64,000 nucleotides of DNA from Piper betle (lineage: Eukaryota; Streptophyta; Magnoliopsida; Piperales; Piperaceae): the NCBI GenBank assembly GCA_033002965.1, contig JAURVB010014466.1, forward strand, positions 1-64,000, read 5' to 3'. Under the pieces are notes generated by a model that saw nothing but the letters and a program-made list of their open reading frames with translations, ran no database searches and had not been told where the DNA came from. Below are positions 36,171 to 47,518 of the stretch, one piece after another. How positions within the stretch are numbered: position 1 is the first letter of the stretch; each line of letters opens with the position of its first letter. The translations under genes and the position numbers were made by a program.

Positions 36171-38930
36171 ATGTTCTCCAGATCTTGCGCCAACCTGCTC
36201 GACCTCGACGCCGGCGGCGACGATTTCTCCCGGATCCGGCCGATGGGCCGGCGGCTCCCTCGGGTCATGACGGTCCCCGGCATCATCGCCGACGTGGAGG
36301 ACGACGACGGCGTGGATTCCGACGTGGGCTCCGCCGGCGACGATGTCGCCTCCGCGGCGCTCGAGCGGCGGATCATCGTCTCCAACCAGCTCCCCCTCCG
36401 GACCAGCAAGGACGCCGCCGGGAGATGGCGGTTCGAGTGGGATCCCGACGCGCTCGTCCTGCAGCTCCGGGACGGGTTCTCGCCGGAGGTGGAGGTGGTG
36501 TACGTCGGCTGCTTGAAGGCCGATATCGCCACCGACGACCAGGAGGAGGTCGCCGGCCTCCTCTTCGAGCGCTTCCGGTGCGTCCCGACCTTCATCCCCT
36601 CGGACATGTACAACAAATACTACCATGGTTTCTGCAAGCACTACCTCTGGCCTCTCTTTCACTACATGCTCCCTCTATCGCCCAGCCATGGCGCCCGCTT
36701 CAACCGATCACATTGGCAGGCCTACGTCTCGGCCAACAAGATCTTCGCCGACAAGGTGATGGAGGTGATCAACCCGGACGACGACTTCGTCTGGCTCCAC
36801 GACTACCACCTCATGGTGCTCCCCACTTTCCTTCGTAAGAGGTTCCATCGGGTAAAGCTCGGGTTTTTCCTGCACAGCACCTTCCCCTCGTCGGAAATAT
36901 ACCGGACTTTACCCGTCCGGGAGGAGATCCTCCGATCCCTCCTTAACTCCGATCTCATCGGCTTCCATACTTTCGATTACGCGAGGCACTTCCTTTCTTG
37001 CTGCAGCAGGTTACTCGGATTGGACTACGAGTCCAAGCGTGGGTACATCGGATTGGACTACTATGGGCGCACGGTGAGCATCAAGATATCCCCTGCTGGG
37101 ATTCATATGGAGCAGCTGCGGTCGTTGATGTCGTTGTCGGAGACGGCCGGGAAGGTCGAGGAGCTCAACAGGTTGTACGAAGGGAAGATTGTGTTGTTGG
37201 GCGTTGATGATATGGATATGTTCAAGGGGATTGGGTTCAAGTTCCAAGCAATGGGGCAGCTCTTGGAGCAGCACCCGGAGTTGAAAGGCAGGGTTGTGCT
37301 GGTGCAGATTGCCAACCCGGCTAGGAGCCGGGGGAAAGATGTGAAGGAGGTGCAGAACGAGGTGCAGGTTGTTGCCGATAGGATCAACGTGGAGTTTGGT
37401 TCGCCTGGTTACAATCCAATCGTGTTGATAGATCACCCAGTTTCTACGTTCGAAAAGGTTGCTTACTATGCTATTTCTGAGTGTTGTGTGGTGAATGCTG
37501 TCAGAGACGGGATGAACTTGGTGCCATACAAGTACACTGTTTGCAGACAAGGTTGTCCTGTGTTGGATAAGGCAATGGGTCTGAACGAGACATCGCCGAG
37601 GAAGAGCATCATTATTGTGTCTGAGTTTATCGGGTGCTCCCCATCTCTGAGTGGAGCTATCAGGGTGAATCCGTGGAATGTTGAGGCAGTGTCGGAGGCC
37701 ATGTACTCGGCCATCTCAATGCGTGAACAGGAGAAGGAGATGCGGCATGAGAAGCACTACAAGTATGTTAGTTATCATGATGTTGGGCATTGGGCGAGGA
37801 GCTTCGATCAAGACCTTGAGAGGGCCTGTCGTGAGCATTTCCTTAAAAGATGCTGGGGGATAGGATTTGGTCTGGGGTTTAGAGTGGTGGCATTGGACCC
37901 CAACTTCAGGAAACTGTCTGTTGAGGCCATTGTCTCGGCTTACAAGAGGACGAAGAGCAGAGTGATCCTGCTCGATTATGATGGTACTGTTATGCCACAA
38001 GCGTCTGTGGATAAAACTCCAAATGCCGAGGTCATTTCTGTGTTGATGAGCTTGTGCAATGATCCAAAGAACGTCGTCTTCATTGTTAGTGGTAGAGATA
38101 GGAAGTCTTTGGGCAACTGGTTCTCCCCCTGTGAAACACTGGGCATTGCTGCGGAGCATGGCTACTTCACAAGGTACTCTCATTTTTTTTAGTGCATTCT
38201 TACCTTGTTTACACATATTTGTTGTATAACTGTGTGCGGTCTAATTGATGCCGTAGATGGTGTCGTGATTCGACATGGGAAACACATTCGGTGGCTTGTG
38301 ATTTCGATTGGAAAGAGGTGGTAGAACCTGTGATGAAGCATTACACAGAGGCCACTGATGGGTCCTCAATAGAACGCAAGGAAAGCGCATTGGTATGGCA
38401 TCATCAAGAAGCAGACCCTGATTTTGGGTCTTGCCAAGCCAAGGAGCTACTCGACCACCTTGAAAGCGTTCTTGCAAATGCTCCCGTGGTGGTTAAGAGA
38501 GGCCAACACATTGTTGAAGTGAAACCTCAGGTTACTACTCAACACTTTGTCTTGGACAACTTCAAATCTTGTTTTGTTAGCTGATTCATTTTGACTTTTG
38601 ATTGTGCAGGGAGTGAGCAAAGGGGTGGTGGTTGAGAACCTCATATCTACAATGGTAAGCGAGGGAAAGTCTCCGGACTTTGTCTTGTGTGTGGGAGATG
38701 ATCGATCGGACGAGGACATGTTTGAGAGCTTGGCTCGTTCTGTGGCCGATCCTTCTATTCCTTCAATAGCCGAAGTGTTTGCATGTACTGTTGGGCAAAA
38801 ACCCAGTAAAGCTAAGTACTATCTGGATGACACAGTCGATGTTGTTAAAATGCTACATGGCTTGGCTAATGCATCCGTCCAAGCTCCTAAACCGACGCAT
38901 ATGCAAGTGTCTTTTGAAGGTTCTTGTTGA
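36171..38930 (+). CDS. TPS: Class II trehalose-6-phosphate synthase/phosphatase-like protein (TPS8/9/10 subgroup)
   Basis: Three exons, 36171-38173, 38257-38530 and 38610-38930, all GT-AG and in phase, give 865 residues, the usual class II length. The start MFSRSCANLLDL and the LPRVMTVPGII block at about residues 28-38 place it with TPS8/9/10. A GT20 domain (about residues 60-545) contains WLHDYHLMVLP and FFLHSTFPSSEIY. The C-terminal HAD/TPP domain contains the nucleophile motif LLDYDGT (about residue 602) and GDDRSDEDMF in exon 3. Class II proteins have little or no synthase activity and act mainly as cytosolic regulators of SnRK1/T6P sugar signalling; that is family knowledge. The first 700 bp are strongly GC-rich and GC falls downstream. 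No frame damage. A 22-codon upstream frame precedes it. It is convergent with SCY1. Confidence 0.95.
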
Positions 38931-39512
38931 ATACGGACCAGTGGGTAAACATGAAAAGCTGCTTACACATATACTTTGCTCTCCCTTTGGATGGATGCTG
39001 GTCTGTGATCTGATACCCTTTTTGAGCAAAATCTGGATGTGGGTTTTTCAGTCGGAGATTGTTATTTGGTAGTGATAGGCGGCGGAAGTTGGCTACTCTT
39101 CTTCTGAACAGGCCAACGAGAGTTGTCCTCAAGGGGGTAGTAGAATGCAGAGATGAAAATGGGTGATGGACTGGCAGAGTAGCAGCCGTAGACTCGATTA
39201 CTAAAGATACTCGTGAGCATTTTTTGTAATGTAAATATGCATTATAATGTTTGTTTTTATTTCCTTCATGACCTTTTTTTCACAAGTTGAGTATACATAT
39301 ATTCACATAATGAATTTCATTCAGTTTCCTGTTATAAGTTGGCTCTGCGTTGTCATTGTAATACTTTGTTTCTTTAAGAGCTGTTGGGAGGGGTTATGCA
39401 AATCATGAGTTAGAAACATTTCGGACCACAGCTAAGGTAAATGCGGTAAAAAAGGCCTTGCAGAACCAGATTAATACAAATTGTACAACAATGACACTTT
39501 TTCTTATGGAAA
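38931..39512. other. Convergent intergenic spacer between TPS and SCY1
   Basis: 582 bp holding the 3' UTRs of two converging genes; no other feature seen. Confidence 0.7.
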
Positions 39513-42500
39513 TCAGTATTTATCAAAATCATAGAACTCAATGTTCTTGTACTTCTGAGAAATAATTTCGGCTTGAACCTTTCTGGCCGTGTCTGTTGCA
39601 CACCCAACCAGAATGAGAATGGAAGTGCCGGCAAACCCTCGGAATGCAGTCAAGTGAGTTGTTTGCTCTACAACAGCCGGGCCAGCAGCAAGTATAGCTA
39701 AAAAAGCAGAACCCAGAACTGAAATCCGGCTAAGAACCTGCTCATTTGACAATGTTGCTCGTTAGCAGAAGCAACAAATTGTTTGAATTACAAAGAGGAT
39801 ATGTACCAGCAATTCAATCTGTGACATACACCGTAGTAAGCATATTCTACCTTTCACATCATTGACTATAGAACCAAAAATGTCTATAAATGGTGCAAGG
39901 AATGCCTAAATTTACAAACAGAGGTATATACAGACATGCATGCCACTGATAACTAATGCAAGGGAGCAGCTTCTTCATCTTGCAGAAGGACAACCACAGA
40001 GAGTTACATCTATTGCACAATATATGAAACCTAATTAATTCAGGCATACAAGCTTACAGGCGCAATTTTTAGAATGAACAGGTTTAATTTTAACGACTTA
40101 CGGTCTTAATGAAGGCTGCTGTAGTTTTGCCAGGCCGGACAAGGGGAATTGAAGCACCTTGACGCTTCAGCTGTTCGCTGACGTCATCTGGATCTAATTG
40201 CAGAAATGTATAGTAATAGTTGAAGAAAGCTATCAGCAAAATATTGGTCGGCAGATATAATGCACCTGCAAAGTACACAGGTCAGTCCAGGAAGCATCAT
40301 ATCACAAACCTTGACAGAATTAATGCAATATAAATTTGCACAAAGTATTCTCCTTCCATCTCACATAAATCTGTTGATTCTAAGTTCTAACTGTTTAGCA
40401 GGGCACGCTAATCAAAGCTTAAAATTAGGCCATGACTAATTCTCTATTTTTTGTATGATTTATCTCTCCAAGATCTCTTCTTTCTTGAAAAAATTGTTGA
40501 TCCCACAATCCGAAAGTATTAAGTCATATAAGTCAACTTTTAGTCTATTGGAACACATGGTTGATAATGCTTAGAAAAGAACAACCTCATAAAGACTTGT
40601 GAGAATACTTATTCGCACTTGTATTTGAAATGGGTCTGCCACAAGACAACAGTTTTTAGCACAATATAATCATTTTCTAGGCCAACAATCTTCTTAAAAT
40701 GGTTTAAATATATTTTGTAAATTATTCTACAGTTAAGCTGGTGAACATAAAGAACAGTGCCAATTACCTCCTGGATTCAAAGCTATTGCTGCTTTCTTGA
40801 GAGCGTTTAGGCCGGTAAAACGTGCTAAGGTACCTGGAAGGGCTAATGATGATGTTGAAAATATAATGGGCATCACTCCAGAGCTATTTACCTGCTTAGA
40901 CAAGTAAGATATTATTGATTATAGAAACATCCTGAATTAGTATTTATACCTTCATTTTTAATAATGATTATTTTGCACCATATGAAGAAATGATAACCAC
41001 ATCCATTTCTACCTCTAAACTTAGCATTCAAGCATGCAGACAATTGGCAGAATATAAAAAGCCAAACCTAGAAAATTGAGGCATGTATATTTAAAATAAA
41101 TATATTCAGTTTAAAACCTTGAAAGGAAGGTAAGCAGATTTTTGGAGGCCCCCGCTTTTGATGTTATATCTTGAAGCATAATTAAGTGGAATCTTCCTCT
41201 CAGCTTCCTGAAACCCTTTGTAGGAGAGAGTTATAAGCTCAGAAAACACCACATCAGGTCATAGCTTGAATAAATTTAATTAATGAAGGTTTTTTTCCAA
41301 CGTAGGCATTACCTGCACATACACGATGCCAAGAACTAGAAGGAAAAATGAAATGATAATTGTAGCAAGCCCAATATAGTTCCCATCTTCAAATGCTTGT
41401 GCTATCGTTCTCCCAAATGATGCAGGCAAGTACGAAATGATGCTTGTGAAAATCAGAAGCGACGTTCCATTTCCAAGTTTAAGATCTGATATCCTTTCAC
41501 CAATATAAGTTGTAAGAACAGATCCAAGCGTCAGTAATGTAACAGAAGATAACACCCATTGTGCACTGAAGTCATTGACATATGGACGGAGGTATAATAC
41601 TTGACCAATAGCCTGGTTAAGAAAACAATACGACTATCAATTATGCAACTTCCACCCGCATGTTATCGTTACAATTTGAACCAGGAATAGGTACTTTCAA
41701 GCATCTATGAACAAGTAGATAGTGACAAGATGCGAATATGGTAAGTCAGGCTGCAAGGCTTGTGCCTTAACAATTTGGCTTATGACCTATCATCTCAATC
41801 AACCAACAACAAGCATTAGTAAAATTTGACAAAAGAGACAGACCCTTGTTAATTGGATACAACTTTAAAAACATTAGTTCCCAGACGTGTAAATAAGCAG
41901 TGCTAAAAATATTTTCCTTAATAGCATGATCTTCTTTGAAAAAATTATGAACATGATTTTTTCAAATGCAATAAAAGTAAATTATCTTTCTTCCTTTACT
42001 TTCACAAACTTAGCTTGTAAGACCATAAGACATTGTAGAATTCATTTTTGACCAAAATGAGAAGAACCAATAATTTATTGGTATTAAGTTTGACCTTGTC
42101 ATAACTGATAAGCATATGCCCAAACAGGATTATACCTGTACGACTGCAAAGCCAACAGAAGCATAACGAGTATATTGAAGAACTTTCTTTCTTCCAGCTT
42201 CTCCTTCTCTCTTCTGAAGCTCTTGAAGCTTGGGGTAAATCTGGGTAAGAAGTTGAAACACAATTTGGGCATTGATAAATGGAACAATACCAAGGGAACA
42301 TATCCCCAGACGACCAATACCACCACCTGAAAAGGAGTCCAATGTGCTCAACAAACTATTTTGATCCAGATTACCGACAAAAGCATCACGGTTTACACCG
42401 CCTAGAGGCACATAAATTCCAAGTCGAGATAAGGCTAAAAATCCTAGAAGCTTCAGAAACTTCCCAGGCAATGGCCCTTTGAAGAAGTCGCCAAAGTCAA

Positions 42501-43286
42501 TAGAACTGTCCTCAATGGCCGCTGCACATAACAGACAGCTACTCGGTAAGACGTCATATGCAGAAAGCAGCAAGAACAACTGCGGCAAACAAACTCATAC
42601 TAAGAGTCAAACCTGCAACTCCACGAGTGAAAGTTCTCTCCTTTTTAGTCTCAGATGCGCTTTCATAAGTAGTGGAAAAATATTCGGTAATGCTTTTCCA
42701 AACATCACTAAATCCAGAATCCGCTCCGACATTGATCCCCAGAGGATCAAACATAGAACAACCCGTTTGTTGGTCAAATCTGCACATAATCAAGAACAAA
42801 TAATCCAGGAAACACCCAATTCAGAAATATAAAAACTCGCCAAACCACACTCAAAATTCTGATGAACTAATAAAAACCAATGGTGGCAGGAAGCTGTACA
42901 TTTCCACACCAGTTCATGCTTCCAACATAAAAAAAACATAAAGATAGAGTGCCGAATCCAATATCAAATGTAGTAAATAGCTCGGAAGAAACAAAACAGG
43001 ATTCAATTAAGCTACATCTGCAATGAATACAATTAGGCTGCGACGTTTCCCGGAGTGGGCAACACCAAAAGAACAGATTTTGGCGCATTTACTAGCAGAA
43101 ACAAGGGCATATAAACTTTCCCAACCTGTGAGGACCAAATTCGAGCTTCCAAGCAGAGGAAGAGCCGGCGCGAGGCTTGTTCTGGAGGGAGGAGAAGCTC
43201 TGCAAAGGTGAGGGGAAGGCTTGGGATGCAGAGAAGAGATTCCAAGAAGCGGAGGAGGGTGCTCTCCGCCCCGACGCCAACATCAT
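39513..43286 (-). CDS. SCY1: Chloroplast preprotein translocase subunit SecY (SCY1), seven exons, one frameshift
   Basis: Exons on the minus strand: 43286-43126, 42779-42136, 41612-41313, 41207-41118, 40891-40768, 40265-40102 and 39737-39513, all GT-AG with matching phases. Exon 1 encodes a transit peptide (MMLASGRRAPSSASWNLFSA). The body is SecY with about ten membrane segments: GKFLKLLGFLALSRLGIYVP, PLGGVNRDAF, GRLGICSLGIVPFINAQIVF, LQKREGEAGRKKVLQYTRY, WVLSSVTLLTLGSVL, LKLGNGTSLLIF, AERKIPLNYASRY, FNYYYTFLQLDP and a C-terminus IEFYDFDKY. It forms the thylakoid Sec translocase channel with SecE, fed by SecA. Expected product about 568 residues. One break: in exon 2, near 42561-42565, a T-run has one base too many (reads LAAF-CI-stop; removing it gives LAASAYDVLP), and the exon length then fits the phase. 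The distinct SCY2 paralogue is the main alternative. Confidence 0.92.
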
Positions 43287-44242
43287 CGTCCAACTCGTCG
43301 CCGGCGAGAATCTGCTCCGGCGCCGGCGAGGCGCAATCCTTTTCTGCTGGTTGGAGGCGAGCCAGTGGTGCTCGGGGCGTTAGGTTTTGTCGGGTCCTGA
43401 TCGTAGCGGGTCGGATTCGGGCATAATTCGGACATGACTGGAATGCGGATGCGGTTAGGTTTGTCAACAGTTCGATCATACTTATGCTTACTCCTATTGT
43501 TAAATGGTCTAATAATGTAAAATCTTTGATAATTTATTAAGAATAAAATTTTCTAAATATGACAATATATTACATAATTTATTTATTCAAAATTTACGAA
43601 AAAAAGATTACTTCTATTTATAATTTAAATTTTAGAAGGGCAATTTCACTTTAGACTCTTTATTTCTATAATAAATTTAACTCAGAGAAAATAATATTTT
43701 TTGGGCAAATTTGTTAATTTCCATCAAATTGTTAATTATGAATATAAACACCCTTTTCCTGTAAATTTATTTTATAACCACTAGATGCACTTGTATAATA
43801 AATTTACATACGAGAATAAATCAAAGTTTTGCAAGATATGCATTCAGCAATTGTCGCTTCGATTGGATTTCTTATTATTTGGATATGATATTTCAAAGTA
43901 AATCTATTAGGATTAGGACTGCATAATTATGGTGCATTCACCTCTAATTAAAAAATAAATGACTTGATAAATACAAAAGAGTAGAGGTATAAACAGGTCG
44001 GGATAACAAAATAAAACTTGCTTTCATTTAATTTAATCAAACCAACATGAACAAAATGAATGAAAGTTGCCTTCATTGTCATCATCTTACAGAGTAAGGT
44101 ACTGCAGTTGAAACATCAAAATCGTCCCGCATAATTGTAGCATAAAAAAACCCTTCATTTTTTTGGGTTGAAAAGAATTTGCACTTGAATCTGTGTAATT
44201 ATTGACATCTTCAAAATAGTGATAGTGCCAAAGCGAAGTATG
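43287..44242. other. Intergenic region upstream of SCY1
   Basis: 43287-43430 is GC-rich, the SCY1 leader and promoter. The rest is AT-rich with the 3' flank of the transporter fragment. No gene seen. Confidence 0.6.
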
Positions 44243-45203
44243 TCATTTATATTTCTTCGATATTAAAGCCTCTTCGTCCGAAATATTGGGATGCTTCTTC
44301 TTCTTTTGCTGATACTTCGCATATGAGTACCAAATCCCACCTGCTGTGTTGATGACTAATCCGGTAATGTTGAGGGCATGAACCTGCACACCACCCAGGA
44401 AATAAGAAACTGAAAAAAGTGGCAATCTTCCATCTTCAAGCATTAGTAAATGCAAACATGTTGTTGACAAGTCTAGCAAATATGTTATGGCGTTGAGGTG
44501 CCAACGAGCAAGTTAGTTGAATCAAAATCGCCCAAGAGCATGAATTATGATGAGTGGAAGTTAGCCTCTGCACTCCAACAATGGTTGTGGTTAGAGCTGA
44601 ATTGACAAGAGTGGATAAGAACATGGTGAAATTTAGGACGATACCCATCACTAAAGAAAGCACTAGAATGACAAAAAATGACAAAGAATCAGCCTGCAAA
44701 AAAAGAAAAATACAATTAGAAATAAAATCCATTCTAGTTAAGTGATTTATGCGTGAAACATTATAATTTTCCCCATGTAGTTGCTCAAAAAATATCGGAA
44801 TTGAACATCCAGGTTTATAAGAGTTAAAGCTTAAGAAAAACTTGACCTCTTAAATGACCAACACACGCACACATCCACACAGTATTGGAAATGATTTAAC
44901 CAAGACATTAAGACGTTCCAGAAGAAAGAGAAACAATTACGGCGCCAAAATTTTATTCTTCGCATACGATGAGAAGTTCCAGAAGACATAATTTAAAAAT
45001 ACATTGGAAGACACTAATGAAAAGCTGTAAAAAGTAAAGCTAACCTTAGGAAATATCATATATACAGATAGAGGGAAATTTCCTGTGGCTATAATGAGAA
45101 ATAACAGGAAGGGAATCGAGAGAATTGCACTGTAGAACATCAATTCAATCGATGAGAGCCCATCTTCCGCACCAGATTTCTCAACCAATACCAAGTACAT
45201 GGT
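44243..45203 (-). pseudogene. UTR7: 3' fragment of a UTR7-type nucleotide-sugar transporter gene
   Basis: Three exon-like blocks on the minus strand: 45203-45045 (TMYLVLVEKSGAEDGLSSIE...), 44693-about 44560 (SLVMGIVLNFTMFLSTLVNS, then ALTTTIVGV) and about 44409-44243 (FLGGVQVHALNITGLVINTA...YSYAKYQQKKKK). They are the C-terminal third of UTR7-like UDP-sugar transporters of the Golgi/ER membrane (DMT superfamily). The N-terminal exons are absent upstream within the non-repeat sequence to 54.5 kb. The highly conserved segment after TTIVGV (normally a Lys-Gly-Val-Gly-Ser-Thr-Thr element) is degraded to QRLTSTHHN. A copia element begins 967 bp upstream of the first exon. Most likely a truncated gene. 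Exons lying beyond the right end of the window across the repeats cannot be excluded. Confidence 0.7.
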
Positions 45204-46169
45204 CTGAAAGAAAGATGAGGAGAGTTAGAATTCCAGCATCATAGATACACCTCGGGCTTTTCTATCTTAAAGCAGCCACACATGACTGGCAGTATGGTGC
45301 CCTTTAAGCGCATAAGATTCTTCTTCCCATGGCTATCTACCTTTACTCACGTAACTCATATCGCAAATATTTGGACTTGCCCGTAGTCCATATGCATTTG
45401 AAATCTATCCGCAATTAGAAGTTATAAAATGGTGCGAAGGGAGAATTGTCCGAGATATTTCGTCTTTTTAGGAAAGTGTTTAATTACATGAAAAATCGTA
45501 AATACATGAAGATATTTAAAGAGATACAAAGAAATCAAGGAGAATTATGAAATACAAAAAAAAATTCATTGGTGAGGATTTTAATGTTGAGGGAGTATTA
45601 TTTTGAGTTCATATTTTATTTTCTAAAAGATGTTTATATTTTTAATTTATAATTATATGGTTGGACATATATATTGGGTGTACTTTTTTTGGAAAAGTTT
45701 CATTGAGTGTTCTCCTTGAGAGAGGCATGAGATGATGAAGATCTAGACAAAGTCACTATTAGTGTTGCATGTGGCAGAAAGAAAAATTATTCATTGTGAG
45801 AAAATGCTTTAGGTTTTGTGACAAGAGCAATGTTGGTTAATTTCGTTACTTATATGGGTAGAATTTGTTTTGGGGTGGAGTTTTTACATGAGTTTTTTAC
45901 GTGTTTTAGATTGAAAATTTTCACATATATTTAAGTAATTTTACTCGTATTATAATAATAATTGTTTGGGGCGTAGATTTCCACGTACATTGTTTGGTGC
46001 TATGTGTGACGAAGTCCTGGCCGCCACTTAGAGTTACGAATGGTGTCCTCATTGAAGTCATCTTGCCGCCATTGCCATGGACGCTGCTACACCTCGGGAG
46101 TTAAGAAGGGAAGTAACTGTTGCCCATCCCGAAGCCTTGTACTAGGCGGAGCACCATCGGGGAGCACCC
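45204..46169. other. Flank between transporter fragment and copia element
   Basis: No transporter exon found. 45995-46169 is GC-rich (CTGGCCGCCAC, GGAGCACC) and resembles the sequence on the other side of the copia element, suggesting an older repeat into which it inserted. Confidence 0.45.
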
Positions 46170-46682
46170 TGTTAGATTTTTTAGACGTATATATACAATA
46201 TATAATTGTATCGTATGTTATTATTAAGGTTTGAGCCTAAATTAAATTGATCTATTAAAGTTAATGTTAATGGGTCATTAATATTTAAGATAGATATGTG
46301 AAGATACTATATATTTAAGATGAGTATGGATAAATATGTGTAGATACCATTTTCGTAATCTCTAATTTATGATGGGTTAAATTGAAATTATGAAAGATAA
46401 GGATAAATACGGATATAAGAATAAATACGGTTATGGTCCTTGAATTCGCCCCTAGTTTTTCTTTTCTAGTATCCCATTATCCAGAAACTCTGGCTTTGGA
46501 GAACTGGTGCTGAATTTGGTAGATCAAAATCTAAAGAAGTCAAGAATCGTTTTGCTATTATTGATTTAGGTACGCTTCAGTTATTAAATTTTATTTTTTT
46601 GATTATTTAATCTGAAGAATGTTTTATTGATGATGGTTTTATCATCTGTGTAATTTGGTTAAAGTTAAAGTTTTTATCAACA
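46170..46682 (+). repeat. 5' LTR of the copia element
   Basis: 513 bp, from TGTTAGATT to TTATCAACA. The 3' copy lacks an internal segment of roughly 80 bp present here. Confidence 0.88.
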
Positions 46683-46684
46683 AG

Positions 46685-46696
46685 TAGTATCAGAGC
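46685..46696 (+). other. Primer-binding site (initiator tRNA-Met)
   Basis: AGTATCAGAGCC, two bases after the LTR, is close to the plant consensus TGGTATCAGAGC complementary to the 3' end of tRNA-iMet. Confidence 0.8.
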
Positions 46697-47518
46697 CTCT
46701 TCATATTAGATCATTAGGATTAATTTGATGTGTGTTTATTTATTTATTTTTTAATGAGTCAATCATCCACTTTAGTATCTTATTGAACAAAAGGGTGATA
46801 TTGTTCGTTCATTGATCAAATAATTTCAATTTTTAGGAAGTTTTCTTTTATTTATCACTTTTGTTTACAAGAACAAATTGATATGACCATCAACCCATTG
46901 GGAATAACCCTAAATTTTGCAATGTGAGTGGGTAAGGAAAATACAAGAAATTGTATGTGGGATATTTATTCTCAAATCAAAGTCTTTTGTTGCTAAAATA
47001 TCAAATGAGGAAAATAAAGTTACAAAATGTTATAATTTCAGAAATTTTCAAATAAAGATACATTTATAACCTTTTTCAGTTTTATGTTATTTGACATTAT
47101 TAAATTTAAAATTATGGTTCAATTATGATTAATATTTTAAAATTTATTAAGGACTAGAATATGCTGCCAAAGTAGCCACTTTATGGAAATTAATTTATTT
47201 TAAAATATTAAGACAGTGTGGGTATATGATTTATGTGAATATTAATCAGCCAAAAGGAAGGTTAATATTTGACAGAATTATATATTCATTTGTGGTAATA
47301 AATATAAGATAATTATCAAGTTTTCATATGAATAATAAATCAGCCCAAAAGAAGATTTATTATTTAACAGGATTTATTATTTATATTTAATTACTATACT
47401 GAAAGTACCACTTACAAATTAATATTTCTATCCAAAAACTAAATATTAATGTTGTGCTAAGTCTCTGTTGATGAGATTAACCATTATTTGAATTATTAAT
47501 CTTAGTAGGTGCATGTTA

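Noticed and set aside
36057..36838. Frames of 201-241 codons on both strands over the TPS 5' end
   Set aside because: Shadows of the GC-rich TPS first exon.
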